A program made the position numbers and the translations under genes. A model generated the notes under the pieces. It had not been told where the DNA came from. It did no database searches and saw nothing but the letters and a program-made list of their open reading frames with translations. Positions 41,748 to 51,335 of a stretch of 64,000 bases of DNA are shown one piece after another; positions within the stretch are counted from its first letter, which is position 1, and the number at the start of each line of letters is the position of its first letter. The stretch covers positions 97,681-161,680 of the forward strand of contig DERN01000009.1 of NCBI GenBank assembly GCA_002360925.1, written 5' to 3'. This stretch comes from Flavobacteriaceae bacterium UBA3339 (lineage in GTDB: Bacteria; Bacteroidota; Bacteroidia; Flavobacteriales; Flavobacteriaceae).

Positions 41748-42959
41748 TTACATTTTTTTCATGATATAATAAAAACCTATACTTGCAATGGCAATCATAA
41801 CACAGTTAAAAATCCACAAATTAGTGTATCCGAAGTTTTCTGCAATATACGTTCCTAAAAACGGAGCTGTAATCAAAGCAATAGAAAACGAAATTCCGTT
41901 TAAACCCATATACGATCCGCGATTGAACGAATTAGAACGATTTACCGCAACGGTTGAAGCAAACGGCATAATCAATATTTCGGAAATAGAAATTACGAAA
42001 ATAGAAAGATACAAAACCCAAATTGCGTGCGAAGGGAGCAACACTAAATAAGCAGCTCCGCAGAACAAACTTCCAATAATCATGTTGGCAGAAAGCGTAA
42101 ATTTCTTTTCTGCATAATGAACTAAAGCCATTTCTAAAATAAATACGACAATTCCGTTAAAAGCCATTAAAAGCCCCACTTCTTTTTCGTTCATCAACGC
42201 AACGTTTTTATAGAAAAGAGGCAATGTGTTTAAAATCTGAAAAAAACAAAAGGCATAAATTGCAATAAAAAAGCTAAAAAGAAGAAACTTTCCATCGGTA
42301 TAAGCACTTCGATTATTGTGAAGCTCTTTCGATTTTTCCGAAACTACTTTTTCAAGCGCATTTCCTTTTCTATTTCTAAAATAAAACACGAATAACAAGC
42401 CTGCCAAAAACGACATTACTCCGTTTGTATAAAACAAAAAGTCGTACGAAACCGCAGCTAAAAATCCGCCAATTGCCGGACCAATAGAATAACCAAGGTT
42501 TAAAGCCATTCGGTTAAGTGAAAAAGCTCGAGTTAAATTTTCGGGTTTCGCATAATACGAAACCGAAGCGCTGTTTGCCGGGCGAAACAATTCTTTAATA
42601 AAACTTAAAAAGAAAATGGCTAAACACAAAGCTTCGAAACTTTTAAAAATAGGAAGAATCGCATAAAAAGGAATGCTAAAAAACAAACTAAAAGCCTGAA
42701 TTTTATACGAGCCAATTTTGTCGGTCAGCCAACCACCAATTAACGAACCTAAAATCGATCCAACACCAAAAGTACTTAAAACAATTCCGGCATTTTGTAA
42801 CGAAAAGTCCAAAACAGTTGTCATATATACGCCCAAAAAAGGCAATACCATTGATCCACTTTGATTTATAAACATTACCAATGCCAAAAGCCACGTAGCT
42901 GGCGACAAACCTTGATAGGCGCTAATGTAATTTTTCCAATATGCTTTTAACTTTTCCAT
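41748..42959 (-). CDS. MFS transporter
   Basis: A 403-residue protein with 12 hydrophobic segments. It has the loop 2-3 motif GGWLTDKIGSYKIQA and an N-terminus with SPATWLLALVMFINQSGSMVLPFLGVY, which resembles the MdtH/YajR and siderophore-exporter-like MFS groups. Substrate unknown; the coupled FecE-like ATPase gene behind it hints at iron or siderophore handling. A TAACTTTG box lies only 4 bases before the ATG, predicting a leaderless or almost leaderless transcript. Confidence 0.85.
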   Translation of the reverse strand: MEKLKAYWKNYISAYQGLSPATWLLALVMFINQSGSMVLPFLGVYMTTVLDFSLQNAGIVLSTFGVGSILGSLIGGWLTDKIGSYKIQAFSLFFSIPFYAILPIFKSFEALCLAIFFLSFIKELFRPANSASVSYYAKPENLTRAFSLNRMALNLGYSIGPAIGGFLAAVSYDFLFYTNGVMSFLAGLLFVFYFRNRKGNALEKVVSEKSKELHNNRSAYTDGKFLLFSFFIAIYAFCFFQILNTLPLFYKNVALMNEKEVGLLMAFNGIVVFILEMALVHYAEKKFTLSANMIIGSLFCGAAYLVLLPSHAIWVLYLSIFVISISEILIMPFASTVAVNRSNSFNRGSYMGLNGISFSIALITAPFLGTYIAENFGYTNLWIFNCVMIAIASIGFYYIMKKM

Positions 42960-42963
42960 TTTG

Positions 42964-42971
42964 CAAAGTTA
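42964..42971 (-). promoter_or_regulatory. Putative -7 promoter box 4 bases from the ATG (TAACTTTG)
   Basis: TAACTTTG on the minus strand is followed by CAAA and the MFS start codon. With a -7 box here, transcription would start at or next to the ATG. A TTG lies 24 bases upstream, one base beyond the usual spacing. Confidence 0.4.
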
Positions 42972-43014
42972 ATAATAAGACTTCAATTTGTTAATCAACA
43001 AAAAGATTAAGTTT

Positions 43015-43046
43015 TTGTGTTCAATCTTTTAAAAAAACTATCTTTG
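43015..43046 (+). promoter_or_regulatory. Putative promoter of the transketolase operon (TTG-21-TATCTTTG)
   Basis: TTG (43015-43017), 21 bases, TATCTTTG (43039-43046), 26 bases before the ATG of the first transketolase gene. A full match to the consensus. Confidence 0.65.
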
Positions 43047-43072
43047 TGCTTGTAAATTTTATGTATTTGTAA

Positions 43073-43921
43073 ATGAAACCTAACACACAACAATTACAAG
43101 ACTTGGTAACGCAAGTTAGAAGAGATGTTTTACGTATGGTACACGCCGTAAACTCAGGACATCCGGGAGGTTCCTTAGGATGTGCAGAATTTTTAACTGC
43201 ATTGTATCAAGTGATTATGGAAAGAAAAGATACGTTTGAAATGGACGGAATAGGAGAGGATGTATTCTTCTTATCTAACGGACATATTTCGCCCGTTTTT
43301 TACAGCGTTTTAGCTCGTAGCGGATATTTTCCGGTTAGCGAATTAGCAACATTCCGTAAAATAGACACTCGTTTACAAGGGCATCCAACTACTCACAGTC
43401 ATTTACCTGGTGTACGTATGGCTTCCGGATCTTTAGGTCAAGGTTTGTCTGTTGCTTTGGGAACTGCGCTAGCTAAAAAGTTAAATAACGATGATAAATT
43501 GGTTTACGTTCTTTTAGGAGACGGCGAATTGCAAGAAGGTCAAAACTGGGAAGCTTTAATGTATGCTGCTGCTAATAAAGTAGATAATATTATTGCTACA
43601 GTTGATTTTAATGGAAAACAAATCGACGGACCAACAGACGATGTTTTAAATATGGGAAGTTTAAAAGCTAAATTCGAAGCTTTTGGATGGGATGTATTGT
43701 CTATTGAAAAAGGAAACGATATCGAAGCTGTAATAAGTGGTTTAGAATTAGCAAAATCTAAAACAAAACAGCAAAAACCAGTTATGATTTTGTTGCATAC
43801 CGAAATGGGTAACGGAGTTGATTTTATGATGTATACGCATGCTTGGCACGGAAAAGCACCAAATAATGAACAGTTAGAAAGTGCTTTAAATCAAAATAAA
43901 GAAACTTTAGGAGATTACTAG
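43073..43921 (+). CDS. Transketolase, N-terminal subunit
   Basis: A 282-residue thiamine-diphosphate-binding half of transketolase, which moves two-carbon units between sugars in the pentose phosphate pathway. Key parts: MVHAVNSGHPGGSLGCAEF, FFLSNGHISPVFYSVLA, GHPTTHSHLPGVRMASGSLGQ, and the ThDP motif LGDGELQEGQNWEALM with N as the Mg ligand; near the end HAWHGKAPNN. The split into two polypeptides is normal for archaea and several Bacteroidetes. The partner subunit is not next to it: a 484-residue secreted protein gene intervenes. Confidence 0.95.
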   Translation: MKPNTQQLQDLVTQVRRDVLRMVHAVNSGHPGGSLGCAEFLTALYQVIMERKDTFEMDGIGEDVFFLSNGHISPVFYSVLARSGYFPVSELATFRKIDTRLQGHPTTHSHLPGVRMASGSLGQGLSVALGTALAKKLNNDDKLVYVLLGDGELQEGQNWEALMYAAANKVDNIIATVDFNGKQIDGPTDDVLNMGSLKAKFEAFGWDVLSIEKGNDIEAVISGLELAKSKTKQQKPVMILLHTEMGNGVDFMMYTHAWHGKAPNNEQLESALNQNKETLGDY

Positions 43922-43939
43922 TAGAATAAAAAAGAGCTT

Positions 43940-45394
43940 ATGAAAAGAATATTTTGTGCTGCTGTATTTTTGATTTCTGTTTCGTCTTTTGCGCAAACTA
44001 AATCGATAGAATTTACAAAAAGACTAACATATAAAATCGAAACTTCGTCAGAAAATCCGTACGAACAATCGGATTATGAAAAAGTATCATACGATTATTA
44101 TATAGGAAAAAATAACAAAGAAGGATTATTGTCGTTTTATTATAGCGAACCGGCTGAAGTTTATTATTCGGGTGAATCTAACTTTTTTGTAAAAAACAAT
44201 TGGATGATTCCTGTTACTGTAAGCGGAATTTCGAAAGCTACATCTTATGCGGTTTATTCGGCATTTGCTGTAACAAACGAAAACAAAGTTATTTCGAAGA
44301 TAGATCGCAAAGGAAATATCAACGGAACAAGTTGCCAATATTATGCGGTTTTGTCTGATCCGCAAGATAAAGAAAACTACGAATTTTGTTTCTGTATCGA
44401 CGAAAATAGCAAAACAAACAATGCAGAAGCTTTGTTTCCTGATGCAAAAATAAAAGGATTGATTTTAGCTGTTGAACCAAAAGAAAACGATTATCGTTTG
44501 GTTTACAAATCAAGCGAAAACGCAAGTTTAAAACTAGATTTGGATGCAGATAAAATGATTGCCGATGCCGAAGAACATAAGAAAGAGCAAGAAGCTACTT
44601 ATAACGCGGTAGATTTTGCCGAAGCAGTAGATTCGGCTGCATATGCTTATCCTAATTCCACCGAAATGTACAACGATCCATTGTACACGTATGGCGATAC
44701 ATCGTTCGAAAACTATGAATTGTATAGTTATTTAAATCCTGTTTACGGAATTACTTCAACTGTACTTTACAAAGCTAAAGAGTATAGCGATGAAGGAACC
44801 GTTTCTAGAGATCAGATTGTAAAGCTTTATAAAAACTTGTCTAAAAATTTAGTAAAAAGCCTTTCGTCTTCTAAGTTGATTACAAAAGAAGAGAAAAAGG
44901 AATTGAACGATTATTTCAAAACAAGAATTAAAGAAGCCGAAAAATTTAAACCAAACGCAATAGAAACTGCTGTTACAGATTATAGCGATTATGATTATGC
45001 GGCAATAGATGCGGCTTCGGCAGCAGCAGCTTATGTAGATGATTACGATTATTATACAAAATACGAATCGAAATACAAGAATACAGAAAGTTCCGAAGTT
45101 TCTTTAGCTTACGATTTGTTAGGAGATAGCGAAATAAAACAAAATGCGCCTAAATATTGCGAAGATTTAATAAAGAGCATTCCTAATTTTCAGAATAAAG
45201 ATTTAAAATATCATGTTCACAATCTTACAGGACAAATTTGCGATTTATATCTTTATAATAATGGTGGAAGTGTAGATTATTTTGTAACAATCGACGAAAT
45301 GCGTAAAAGCATGTTAGAAATTGAAAAATTAAGAAGTTCGCTTTCACAAAAAGACCAAAAATCACTTTTAGAATTTTTAAAGAGCTTAGATTAA
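43940..45394 (+). CDS. Secreted protein of unknown function lodged between the transketolase halves
   Basis: A 484-residue protein with a signal peptide (MKRIFCAAVFLISVSSFAQ, cleavage before T-K). The N-terminal half has beta-rich segments with aromatic residues (KVSYDYYIGKNNKEGLLSFY). There is a two-Cys pair in SCQYYAVL and FCFCIDE. Around residues 345-380 it is rich in Tyr, Asp and Ala (DYSDYDYAAIDAASAAAAYV). The C-terminal part is helical and charged. I do not recognise a domain. It starts 18 bases after the first transketolase gene and ends 1 base before the second, so it is co-transcribed with both, though its product leaves the cytoplasm. Secretion and identity are clear; function is not. 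Confidence 0.8.
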   Translation: MKRIFCAAVFLISVSSFAQTKSIEFTKRLTYKIETSSENPYEQSDYEKVSYDYYIGKNNKEGLLSFYYSEPAEVYYSGESNFFVKNNWMIPVTVSGISKATSYAVYSAFAVTNENKVISKIDRKGNINGTSCQYYAVLSDPQDKENYEFCFCIDENSKTNNAEALFPDAKIKGLILAVEPKENDYRLVYKSSENASLKLDLDADKMIADAEEHKKEQEATYNAVDFAEAVDSAAYAYPNSTEMYNDPLYTYGDTSFENYELYSYLNPVYGITSTVLYKAKEYSDEGTVSRDQIVKLYKNLSKNLVKSLSSSKLITKEEKKELNDYFKTRIKEAEKFKPNAIETAVTDYSDYDYAAIDAASAAAAYVDDYDYYTKYESKYKNTESSEVSLAYDLLGDSEIKQNAPKYCEDLIKSIPNFQNKDLKYHVHNLTGQICDLYLYNNGGSVDYFVTIDEMRKSMLEIEKLRSSLSQKDQKSLLEFLKSLD

Positions 45395-45395
45395 A

Positions 45396-46349
45396 ATGAA
45401 AAAATATACAAACTTAGGCAGCAAAGACACACGTTCTGGTTTTGGTGCTGGTTTAACCGAATTAGGACAAAAGAACGAAAATGTAGTGGCATTATGTGCC
45501 GATTTGATTGGTTCGTTAAAAATGGACGATTTTAAAAAGAATCATCCAGAACGTTTCTTTCAAGTTGGAATTGCCGAAGCAAATATGATTGGTTTAGCAG
45601 CCGGAATGACGATTGGAGGGAAAATTCCTTTCACAGGAACATTCGCTAACTTTTCAACAGGTCGTGTTTACGATCAAATTCGTCAATCAGTTGCATATTC
45701 TGAAAAGAATGTGAAAATTTGTGCTTCTCACGCAGGTTTAACTTTAGGAGAAGACGGTGCAACGCATCAAATCTTAGAAGATTTAGGATTGATGAAAATG
45801 TTACCTGGAATGACTGTAATTAATACATGCGATTACAATCAAACAAAAGCTGCAACATTAGCAATTGCAGATCACAATGGACCGGTTTATTTACGTTTTG
45901 GTCGTCCGGTAGTTCCAAATTTTATTCCGGAAGATATGCCGTTTGAAATTGGAAAAGCAGTTGTTTTATCAGAAGGAACCGATGTTACGATTGTTGCAAC
46001 CGGACATTTAGTTTGGGAAGCTTTACAAGCTGCAGAAGCATTAGAAGCAAAAGGAATTTCTGCAGAAGTAATCAACATTCATACCATTAAACCGTTAGAT
46101 GAAGAAGCGATTTTAAAATCGGTTGCTAAAACGGGTTGTGTTGTTACAGCAGAAGAGCATAATTATTTAGGTGGATTAGGCGAAAGCATTTCAGGTGTTT
46201 TAGCTTTAAACAAACCAGCTCCGCAAGAATTTGTTGCAGTAAACGACGTATTTGGAGAATCGGGAACTCCTGAAGCTTTAATGGAAAAATACGGATTAAA
46301 CGCTAAATCGATTGTCGAAAAAGCAGAAAAAGTAATTACAAGAAAATAG
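45396..46349 (+). CDS. Transketolase, C-terminal subunit
   Basis: A 317-residue subunit with the pyrimidine-binding domain (MKKYTNLGSKDTRSGFGAGLTEL, VVALCADLIGSLKMDDFKKNHPERF, GIAEANMIGLAAGMTIGG with the catalytic Glu) and the C-terminal domain (VTIVATGHLVWEAL, AEVINIHTIKPLDEEAILKS, EEHNYLGGLGESISGVL). It forms the functional transketolase together with the 43073-43921 product. A terminator follows 20 bases after the stop. Confidence 0.95.
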   Translation: MKKYTNLGSKDTRSGFGAGLTELGQKNENVVALCADLIGSLKMDDFKKNHPERFFQVGIAEANMIGLAAGMTIGGKIPFTGTFANFSTGRVYDQIRQSVAYSEKNVKICASHAGLTLGEDGATHQILEDLGLMKMLPGMTVINTCDYNQTKAATLAIADHNGPVYLRFGRPVVPNFIPEDMPFEIGKAVVLSEGTDVTIVATGHLVWEALQAAEALEAKGISAEVINIHTIKPLDEEAILKSVAKTGCVVTAEEHNYLGGLGESISGVLALNKPAPQEFVAVNDVFGESGTPEALMEKYGLNAKSIVEKAEKVITRK

Positions 46350-46369
46350 TCTTGTTTTTTAAACAACAC

Positions 46370-46398
46370 AAAAGCAACCTAATTTAGGTTGCTTTTTT
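46370..46398 (+). terminator. Terminator of the transketolase operon
   Basis: A perfect inverted repeat (46370-46382 with 46384-46396; in practice a loop of about 5 bases) with AAAGCAACCT/AGGTTGCTTT and a T6 tract. Confidence 0.85.
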
Positions 46399-46503
46399 GT
46401 ATATAAACACTTTAAAACTTAAAAGAAAGATAAAATGGAGTTTTTCAACAATTAAACGGCTAATAAAGCGTTATAATTGTTCATCGTTTTGTATATATTT
46501 TAA

Positions 46504-46511
46504 TATATTTG
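46504..46511 (+). promoter_or_regulatory. Putative -7 promoter box (TATATTTG)
   Basis: TATATTTG ends 21 bases before the ATG (46533) of the TPR gene; a TTG lies 24 bases upstream, slightly beyond usual spacing. Confidence 0.45.
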
Positions 46512-46532
46512 ATTCACAAAAAAATAGTTGAA

Positions 46533-49500
46533 ATGCGAAAATCGAATCATTTTCTATATCTGTCGTTTTTATTAGGCGCAATGTCGGTAAAAGCGCAGCA
46601 ATCTCACGTTTACACACAAGAAAATAAAGATTTCTATGAAGCTGTAAGTCTTTATAACGAACAGCAATATGCCGTGGCACAAATTTTATTCGACCGAGTA
46701 AAAATTAAAAATGCAAATGACGAAATTCAGGCCGAAAGTGCTTATTACAGCGCAAACTGTGCCATTCGTTTAGGGCAAGCCGGAGCCGAACAAAAAATCA
46801 GTCAGTTTATTTACGATTATCCAACAAGTTCTAAGCAATCTCAAGCTTATATCGATATAAGTAACTTCTATTTCTCGCAAGGAAATTTTGAAGAATCGTT
46901 GAAATATGCCGAAAAAATCAATGAAGTTATTTTAAGTCCTGAACAAAAAGATCGTTTTAATTTTCAGAAAGGATACGGATATTTTGCTAGAAAGAATTAT
47001 GCAAAAGCCGGAAATTATCTTCAAAAAGTCGATTTACAAGGATCTTACGGAAATCAAGCTAAATATTATTTAGGATATATTTCGTACGCAAACAACAATT
47101 ACGAAGATGCAAACGAATATTTTTCGGAAGTAGAAGCGGTTGATAAATATCAAGAACGTATGGGCTATTATAAAGCCGATATGTTTTTTAAATCTGGGAA
47201 TTTCGAGAAAGCGATCGAAGAAGGACAAAGCCAATTATCAAAATCGAACGAAGTCGAAAAATCGGAACTCTCTAAAATCATTGGCGAAAGTTATTTCAAC
47301 TTAAAACAATACGATAAAGCGCTACCGTATTTATTAGAATATAAAGGGAAAAACGGCAAGTTAAGCAATACCGATTTCTATCAGTTAGGTTATTGTTATT
47401 ACCAACAAAAAGAATATTCGAAAGCGGTTTCCGAATTTAATAAAATCATTGGCGGATCCGATTCGGTTGCGCAAAATGCCTATTATCATTTAGGCGAAAG
47501 TTATTTAAAACTCGATCAAAAAACGCAAGCTTTAAATGCGTTTAAGAATGCTTCCGAAATGTCGTTTTCTGAGCGAATTCAAGAAGATGCGTATGTAAAT
47601 TATGCGAAATTGAGTTACGATATTGGAAATCCATATAGAAGTGTTCCGGAAGTAATTTCGGATTTTATGGAAAAATATCCAAATACAGCTTACAAACAAG
47701 AATTAAACGATTTGTTGATTGATTCGTATATTTCGACCAAGAATTATCAAGCAGCTTTAAAAGTTTTAGAATCGAATAAAACGGCTTTAAACAAACCGGC
47801 TTATCAAAAAGTGACTTTTTATCGCGGTTTAGAGTTTTTTAACGAAGGGAAATATCAGGCAGCGAATGAAATGTTCAATAAATCAATCGCTGAACGACAA
47901 GATAATCGTTTTGTAGCGCGTGCAACTTATTGGCGTGGAGAAAGCGAATTTGCTTTAAATCGTTTTGCCGATGCTTACAAAACATTCGGAACGTTTAAAC
48001 AATTGCCTCAGGCTCAAAACACGCCCGAATTTCAAAGTGTAGAATATAATTTAGGTTATGCAGCTTACAAATTAAAGAACTACAGCGATGCCAATACGCA
48101 TTTTAAAAGTTATGTAGATTCTTCGAAAGATGCGCCTAAAAAAGTTGATGCAACGTTGCGTTTGGCCGATGGTTATTTTGTAACCAAACAATATTGGCCA
48201 GCTATGGAAACGTATAATATTATTTTAAGTTCTAATTCGTCTTACAAAGATTATGCGGCTTTCCAAAAAGCGTTGTCTTACGGATTTGTAGATCGAAACA
48301 GTACTAAAATTGAAGAATTACAAAAGTTTATTTCAACTTATAAAAGTTCAAGTTTAATCGATGATGCATATTACGAATTAGGAAGTACGTATGCAAATAC
48401 CAATCAAACCAATAAAGCAATTGAAACATTTAATCAGTTATTAACGAATTATCCGAATTCGAATTTGGTTTCAAAAGCAATTTTGCGTCAAGGAGTTGTG
48501 TATTATAACGCTAATCAAGAAGATAAAGCAATTGAACGATTTAAGAAAGTTGTTGCCGATCATCCGGGATCACAAGATGCAATCGAAGCTGTTCAGAATG
48601 CGCGTGCAGCTTATTTAGAAACAGGAAAATCGAACGAATTTGCTACTTGGGTAAAAGGATTGGATTTTGTTGATATTTCGACAGCCGAATTAGAACATGA
48701 TATTTATACGGCAGCAGAAAATCAAATGTTGCAAAAAAATACAGATAATGCCGTAAAAGGATTAAATGAATACATTAAAACATATCCAAACGGGTTACAT
48801 GCTACGAAATCGTATTTTAATCTGGCAGAAATCTATTTCGGTCAAAATAAAACTTCCGAAGCACAAGCAAATTACGAAAATGTTTTGAAACGATCTAAAT
48901 CAGAATATACAGAACCTTCATTAATGCGTTTGGCAAATATCTATTTAAATGCAAAAGATAATACGAACGCAAAACGTATTTTATCTCAGTTAGAAAACGA
49001 TGCAAGCAACGATTCAAACAAGTTATTTGCTCAATCAAACTTGATGAAAATTGCATACGAGAATGATGATATAACAACGGCTGCAAAATATGCCAATACA
49101 TTAGCTGCGAATTCAAAAATCGATAAACGCGTTAAAGCAGATGCAACAGCGATTAGTGCGCGCGTTGCAATTAAAAATAACGATAATACATCGGCACGTA
49201 AATTATACGAGCAGTTAAATACGATTGGAACAGGTGAATTAAAAGCCGAAGCTTTATATTACGACGCATATTTTAAACATATCGATAAAAAATATGATGC
49301 TTCTAACAAAGCGGTAGAAAAAGTAGTGAAAGAGTTTGCTTCTTACAAATATTACAGTGCAAAAAGTTTGGTTTTATTGGCTAAAAATTTCTATCAGCTA
49401 AAAGATAGTTATCAGGCAACGTATGTTTTGGAAAATGTTATTACAAGTGCAAAAGATTTTCCTGATGTTGTAAACGAAGCAAAAGCAGAATTAGCTAAAA

Positions 49501-49541
49501 TTAAATCAGAAGAAGCAAAACGTAATTCATCGGTTAAATAA
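46533..49541 (+). CDS. Large secreted tetratricopeptide-repeat protein
   Basis: A 1002-residue protein with a signal peptide (MRKSNHFLYLSFLLGAMSVKA, then QQSH) and TPR-like helical repeats almost end to end. Recurring motifs are Y-Y-L-G-x-x-S/A-Y, for example AKYYLGYISYANNNYEDA, AYYHLGESYLKLDQKTQA, AYYELGSTYANTNQTNKA. Such large periplasmic TPR proteins act as scaffolds for outer-membrane or division complexes; YbgF-like (CpoB) repeats are similar. The ATG at 46533 is chosen because the longer frame starts at TTG inside the promoter box. Six bases separate it from the TonB-receptor-like gene, implying a joint function. Confidence 0.88.
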   Translation: MRKSNHFLYLSFLLGAMSVKAQQSHVYTQENKDFYEAVSLYNEQQYAVAQILFDRVKIKNANDEIQAESAYYSANCAIRLGQAGAEQKISQFIYDYPTSSKQSQAYIDISNFYFSQGNFEESLKYAEKINEVILSPEQKDRFNFQKGYGYFARKNYAKAGNYLQKVDLQGSYGNQAKYYLGYISYANNNYEDANEYFSEVEAVDKYQERMGYYKADMFFKSGNFEKAIEEGQSQLSKSNEVEKSELSKIIGESYFNLKQYDKALPYLLEYKGKNGKLSNTDFYQLGYCYYQQKEYSKAVSEFNKIIGGSDSVAQNAYYHLGESYLKLDQKTQALNAFKNASEMSFSERIQEDAYVNYAKLSYDIGNPYRSVPEVISDFMEKYPNTAYKQELNDLLIDSYISTKNYQAALKVLESNKTALNKPAYQKVTFYRGLEFFNEGKYQAANEMFNKSIAERQDNRFVARATYWRGESEFALNRFADAYKTFGTFKQLPQAQNTPEFQSVEYNLGYAAYKLKNYSDANTHFKSYVDSSKDAPKKVDATLRLADGYFVTKQYWPAMETYNIILSSNSSYKDYAAFQKALSYGFVDRNSTKIEELQKFISTYKSSSLIDDAYYELGSTYANTNQTNKAIETFNQLLTNYPNSNLVSKAILRQGVVYYNANQEDKAIERFKKVVADHPGSQDAIEAVQNARAAYLETGKSNEFATWVKGLDFVDISTAELEHDIYTAAENQMLQKNTDNAVKGLNEYIKTYPNGLHATKSYFNLAEIYFGQNKTSEAQANYENVLKRSKSEYTEPSLMRLANIYLNAKDNTNAKRILSQLENDASNDSNKLFAQSNLMKIAYENDDITTAAKYANTLAANSKIDKRVKADATAISARVAIKNNDNTSARKLYEQLNTIGTGELKAEALYYDAYFKHIDKKYDASNKAVEKVVKEFASYKYYSAKSLVLLAKNFYQLKDSYQATYVLENVITSAKDFPDVVNEAKAELAKIKSEEAKRNSSVK

Positions 49542-49547
49542 TTGATT

Positions 49548-51305
49548 ATGAAAAAGTACTTATATAGTATCACGATAGTTGCAGCATTGGTGGCTCATCA
49601 GGCAAATGCACAAGACGACAAAAATAAAAAGAAAGAATCGGTAGGAACAGAAGTTATCAATGTTACTTCCGAATATCAGGCAACGTTGAACGATGCGTTT
49701 AAAATCAACGACAATCCGTTGGTTGATGACGATGATATAAATAAAAAGAAAGAAATTAAATACACGATTTTTTCGGTTCCGGTTGCATCAACTTTCGCTC
49801 CGGCAAAAGGAGAAGCGGCTGCGGTAGATAATGATTCGTTAGCGAATTTCTATAACAATTATGCGTTGTTAGGTTACGGAAATTACAATACCATTCGTGG
49901 CGAATTGGGAATTGTAGAACAAGTTGGATCGAATAATATGTATGTTGGCGGTTTGTTGAAACACATTTCGTCGGGAGGAGGAATTGACGGAGTTCATTTA
50001 GATGATAATTACAGCAAATCGAATTTAGATTTTATGGCTGGTCAGCGAAACGAAAATAATGCGTGGAATGCGCAATTCGGCGCTATGAATTCTAAATACA
50101 ATTGGTACGGAACACCGGAAGATTTTTATGTTTCGAATTTTAATTTCGATTTAGTCGATCCGTTACAAAAATACAACGATGTTCATTTTAATGGTTCGTA
50201 CGAAAATTATTTAGGCGCTTTCGAAAAAGTAGATGTGTTATATAAATATTTCTGGGACGATTATGCGTCTAAAGAAAGTCGATTTGTTGTAGCTCCGAAA
50301 TTTAATATCGAATTGCCAAATCAAACCGTTCATGTAAATTTCGAAGCCGATTATTTAAATACGCAATTCGCCGATCATAATATTGATAATAAGCAAAGAA
50401 AGTATAGTTACTTGAACCTTTCGGTAAATCCAAGTATTAAGTTTTTCGATGCAGATTATTCGGTCGAATTAGGAGTTGGTTTAACTTATATTATGGGTAA
50501 AAAGAATGGGATTGAAGATAATTCGGTTGTAATTTATCCGCAAGTAAAAGCAAATTACGATTTAGTAAAAGACATTGTTCAGGCTTACGCAGGTGCAGTT
50601 GGTGGCGTAAAACAAAACTCTTATGCTGATTTGGCAGAGGAAAATCCGTTTGTAGCTCCTGATTTAGAATTGCACCCAACCAAAACACAATACGATTTAT
50701 ATGCTGGTTTACGCGGTAAACTGTATCACAATGTTTCGTATAATGTTCGTGCAAGTTATAAATCAGAAGATGATAAAGCCATGTTTAATATCAATCCGTA
50801 CGATATTAATTTAGCCAACAAACAAGGATTCCAATACGGAAATTCGTTTGGTTTGTTGTATGATCGTATCAGTACTTTATCGTTCTTTGGTGAATTAAAT
50901 TTCGACTTTTCGGATGATGTAAAAATTGGTTTATCGGGAGAATATAACAATTATAGCGCAGAATTTTACGATCATGCCTATCATTTACCGCAAGCAAAAG
51001 TAAACGGAAACGTGTTGATTAATTTTACAAAACAATGGTTTGCCGATATTAACATTGCTTATATTGGGCAACGTTATCAAAATGTTCCTTCAGAAACAGT
51101 TAACGGAGTTACAACCTATTTTGCCGATAAGAAAATTGGAGATTTTACTGATTTTAATATGACAGTTGGGTACAGACCAACTTCGCAATGGACTGTTTTC
51201 TTAAAAGGAAACAACATTTTTAATCAAAAATATTACCGATTTAATCAATATCAAGTACAAGGAGTTCAGGTTTTAGGAGGCGCTATGTATAAGTTTGATT
51301 TTTAA
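49548..51305 (+). CDS. TonB-dependent receptor-like outer-membrane barrel
   Basis: A 585-residue outer-membrane protein. Signal peptide MKKYLYSITIVAALVAHQANAQ, then an acidic linker with KESVGTEVINVTSEYQATLND, which resembles the start of a plug but is short, then about 450 residues of alternating beta strands and a C-terminal GGAMYKFDF ending in Phe, the OMP insertion signal. The segment WTVFLKGNNIFNQKYYRFNQY is the usual C-terminal TonB-receptor strand motif. A complete plug domain is not seen, so active transport is doubtful. It is co-transcribed with the TPR scaffold, suggesting a protein complex at the outer membrane. Confidence 0.82.
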   Translation: MKKYLYSITIVAALVAHQANAQDDKNKKKESVGTEVINVTSEYQATLNDAFKINDNPLVDDDDINKKKEIKYTIFSVPVASTFAPAKGEAAAVDNDSLANFYNNYALLGYGNYNTIRGELGIVEQVGSNNMYVGGLLKHISSGGGIDGVHLDDNYSKSNLDFMAGQRNENNAWNAQFGAMNSKYNWYGTPEDFYVSNFNFDLVDPLQKYNDVHFNGSYENYLGAFEKVDVLYKYFWDDYASKESRFVVAPKFNIELPNQTVHVNFEADYLNTQFADHNIDNKQRKYSYLNLSVNPSIKFFDADYSVELGVGLTYIMGKKNGIEDNSVVIYPQVKANYDLVKDIVQAYAGAVGGVKQNSYADLAEENPFVAPDLELHPTKTQYDLYAGLRGKLYHNVSYNVRASYKSEDDKAMFNINPYDINLANKQGFQYGNSFGLLYDRISTLSFFGELNFDFSDDVKIGLSGEYNNYSAEFYDHAYHLPQAKVNGNVLINFTKQWFADINIAYIGQRYQNVPSETVNGVTTYFADKKIGDFTDFNMTVGYRPTSQWTVFLKGNNIFNQKYYRFNQYQVQGVQVLGGAMYKFDF

Positions 51306-51335
51306 AAAGAATATTCTAATAGAAAAAGAAACAAG

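Noticed and set aside
43073..46349. Transketolase broken by a frameshift or insertion (pseudogene)
   Set aside because: Both halves have complete domains, proper start and stop codons and normal subunit sizes; split transketolases are common in this phylum.
49548..51305. Complete TonB-dependent receptor with plug domain
   Set aside because: The N-terminal region before the first barrel strands is too short and no full plug motifs were found.
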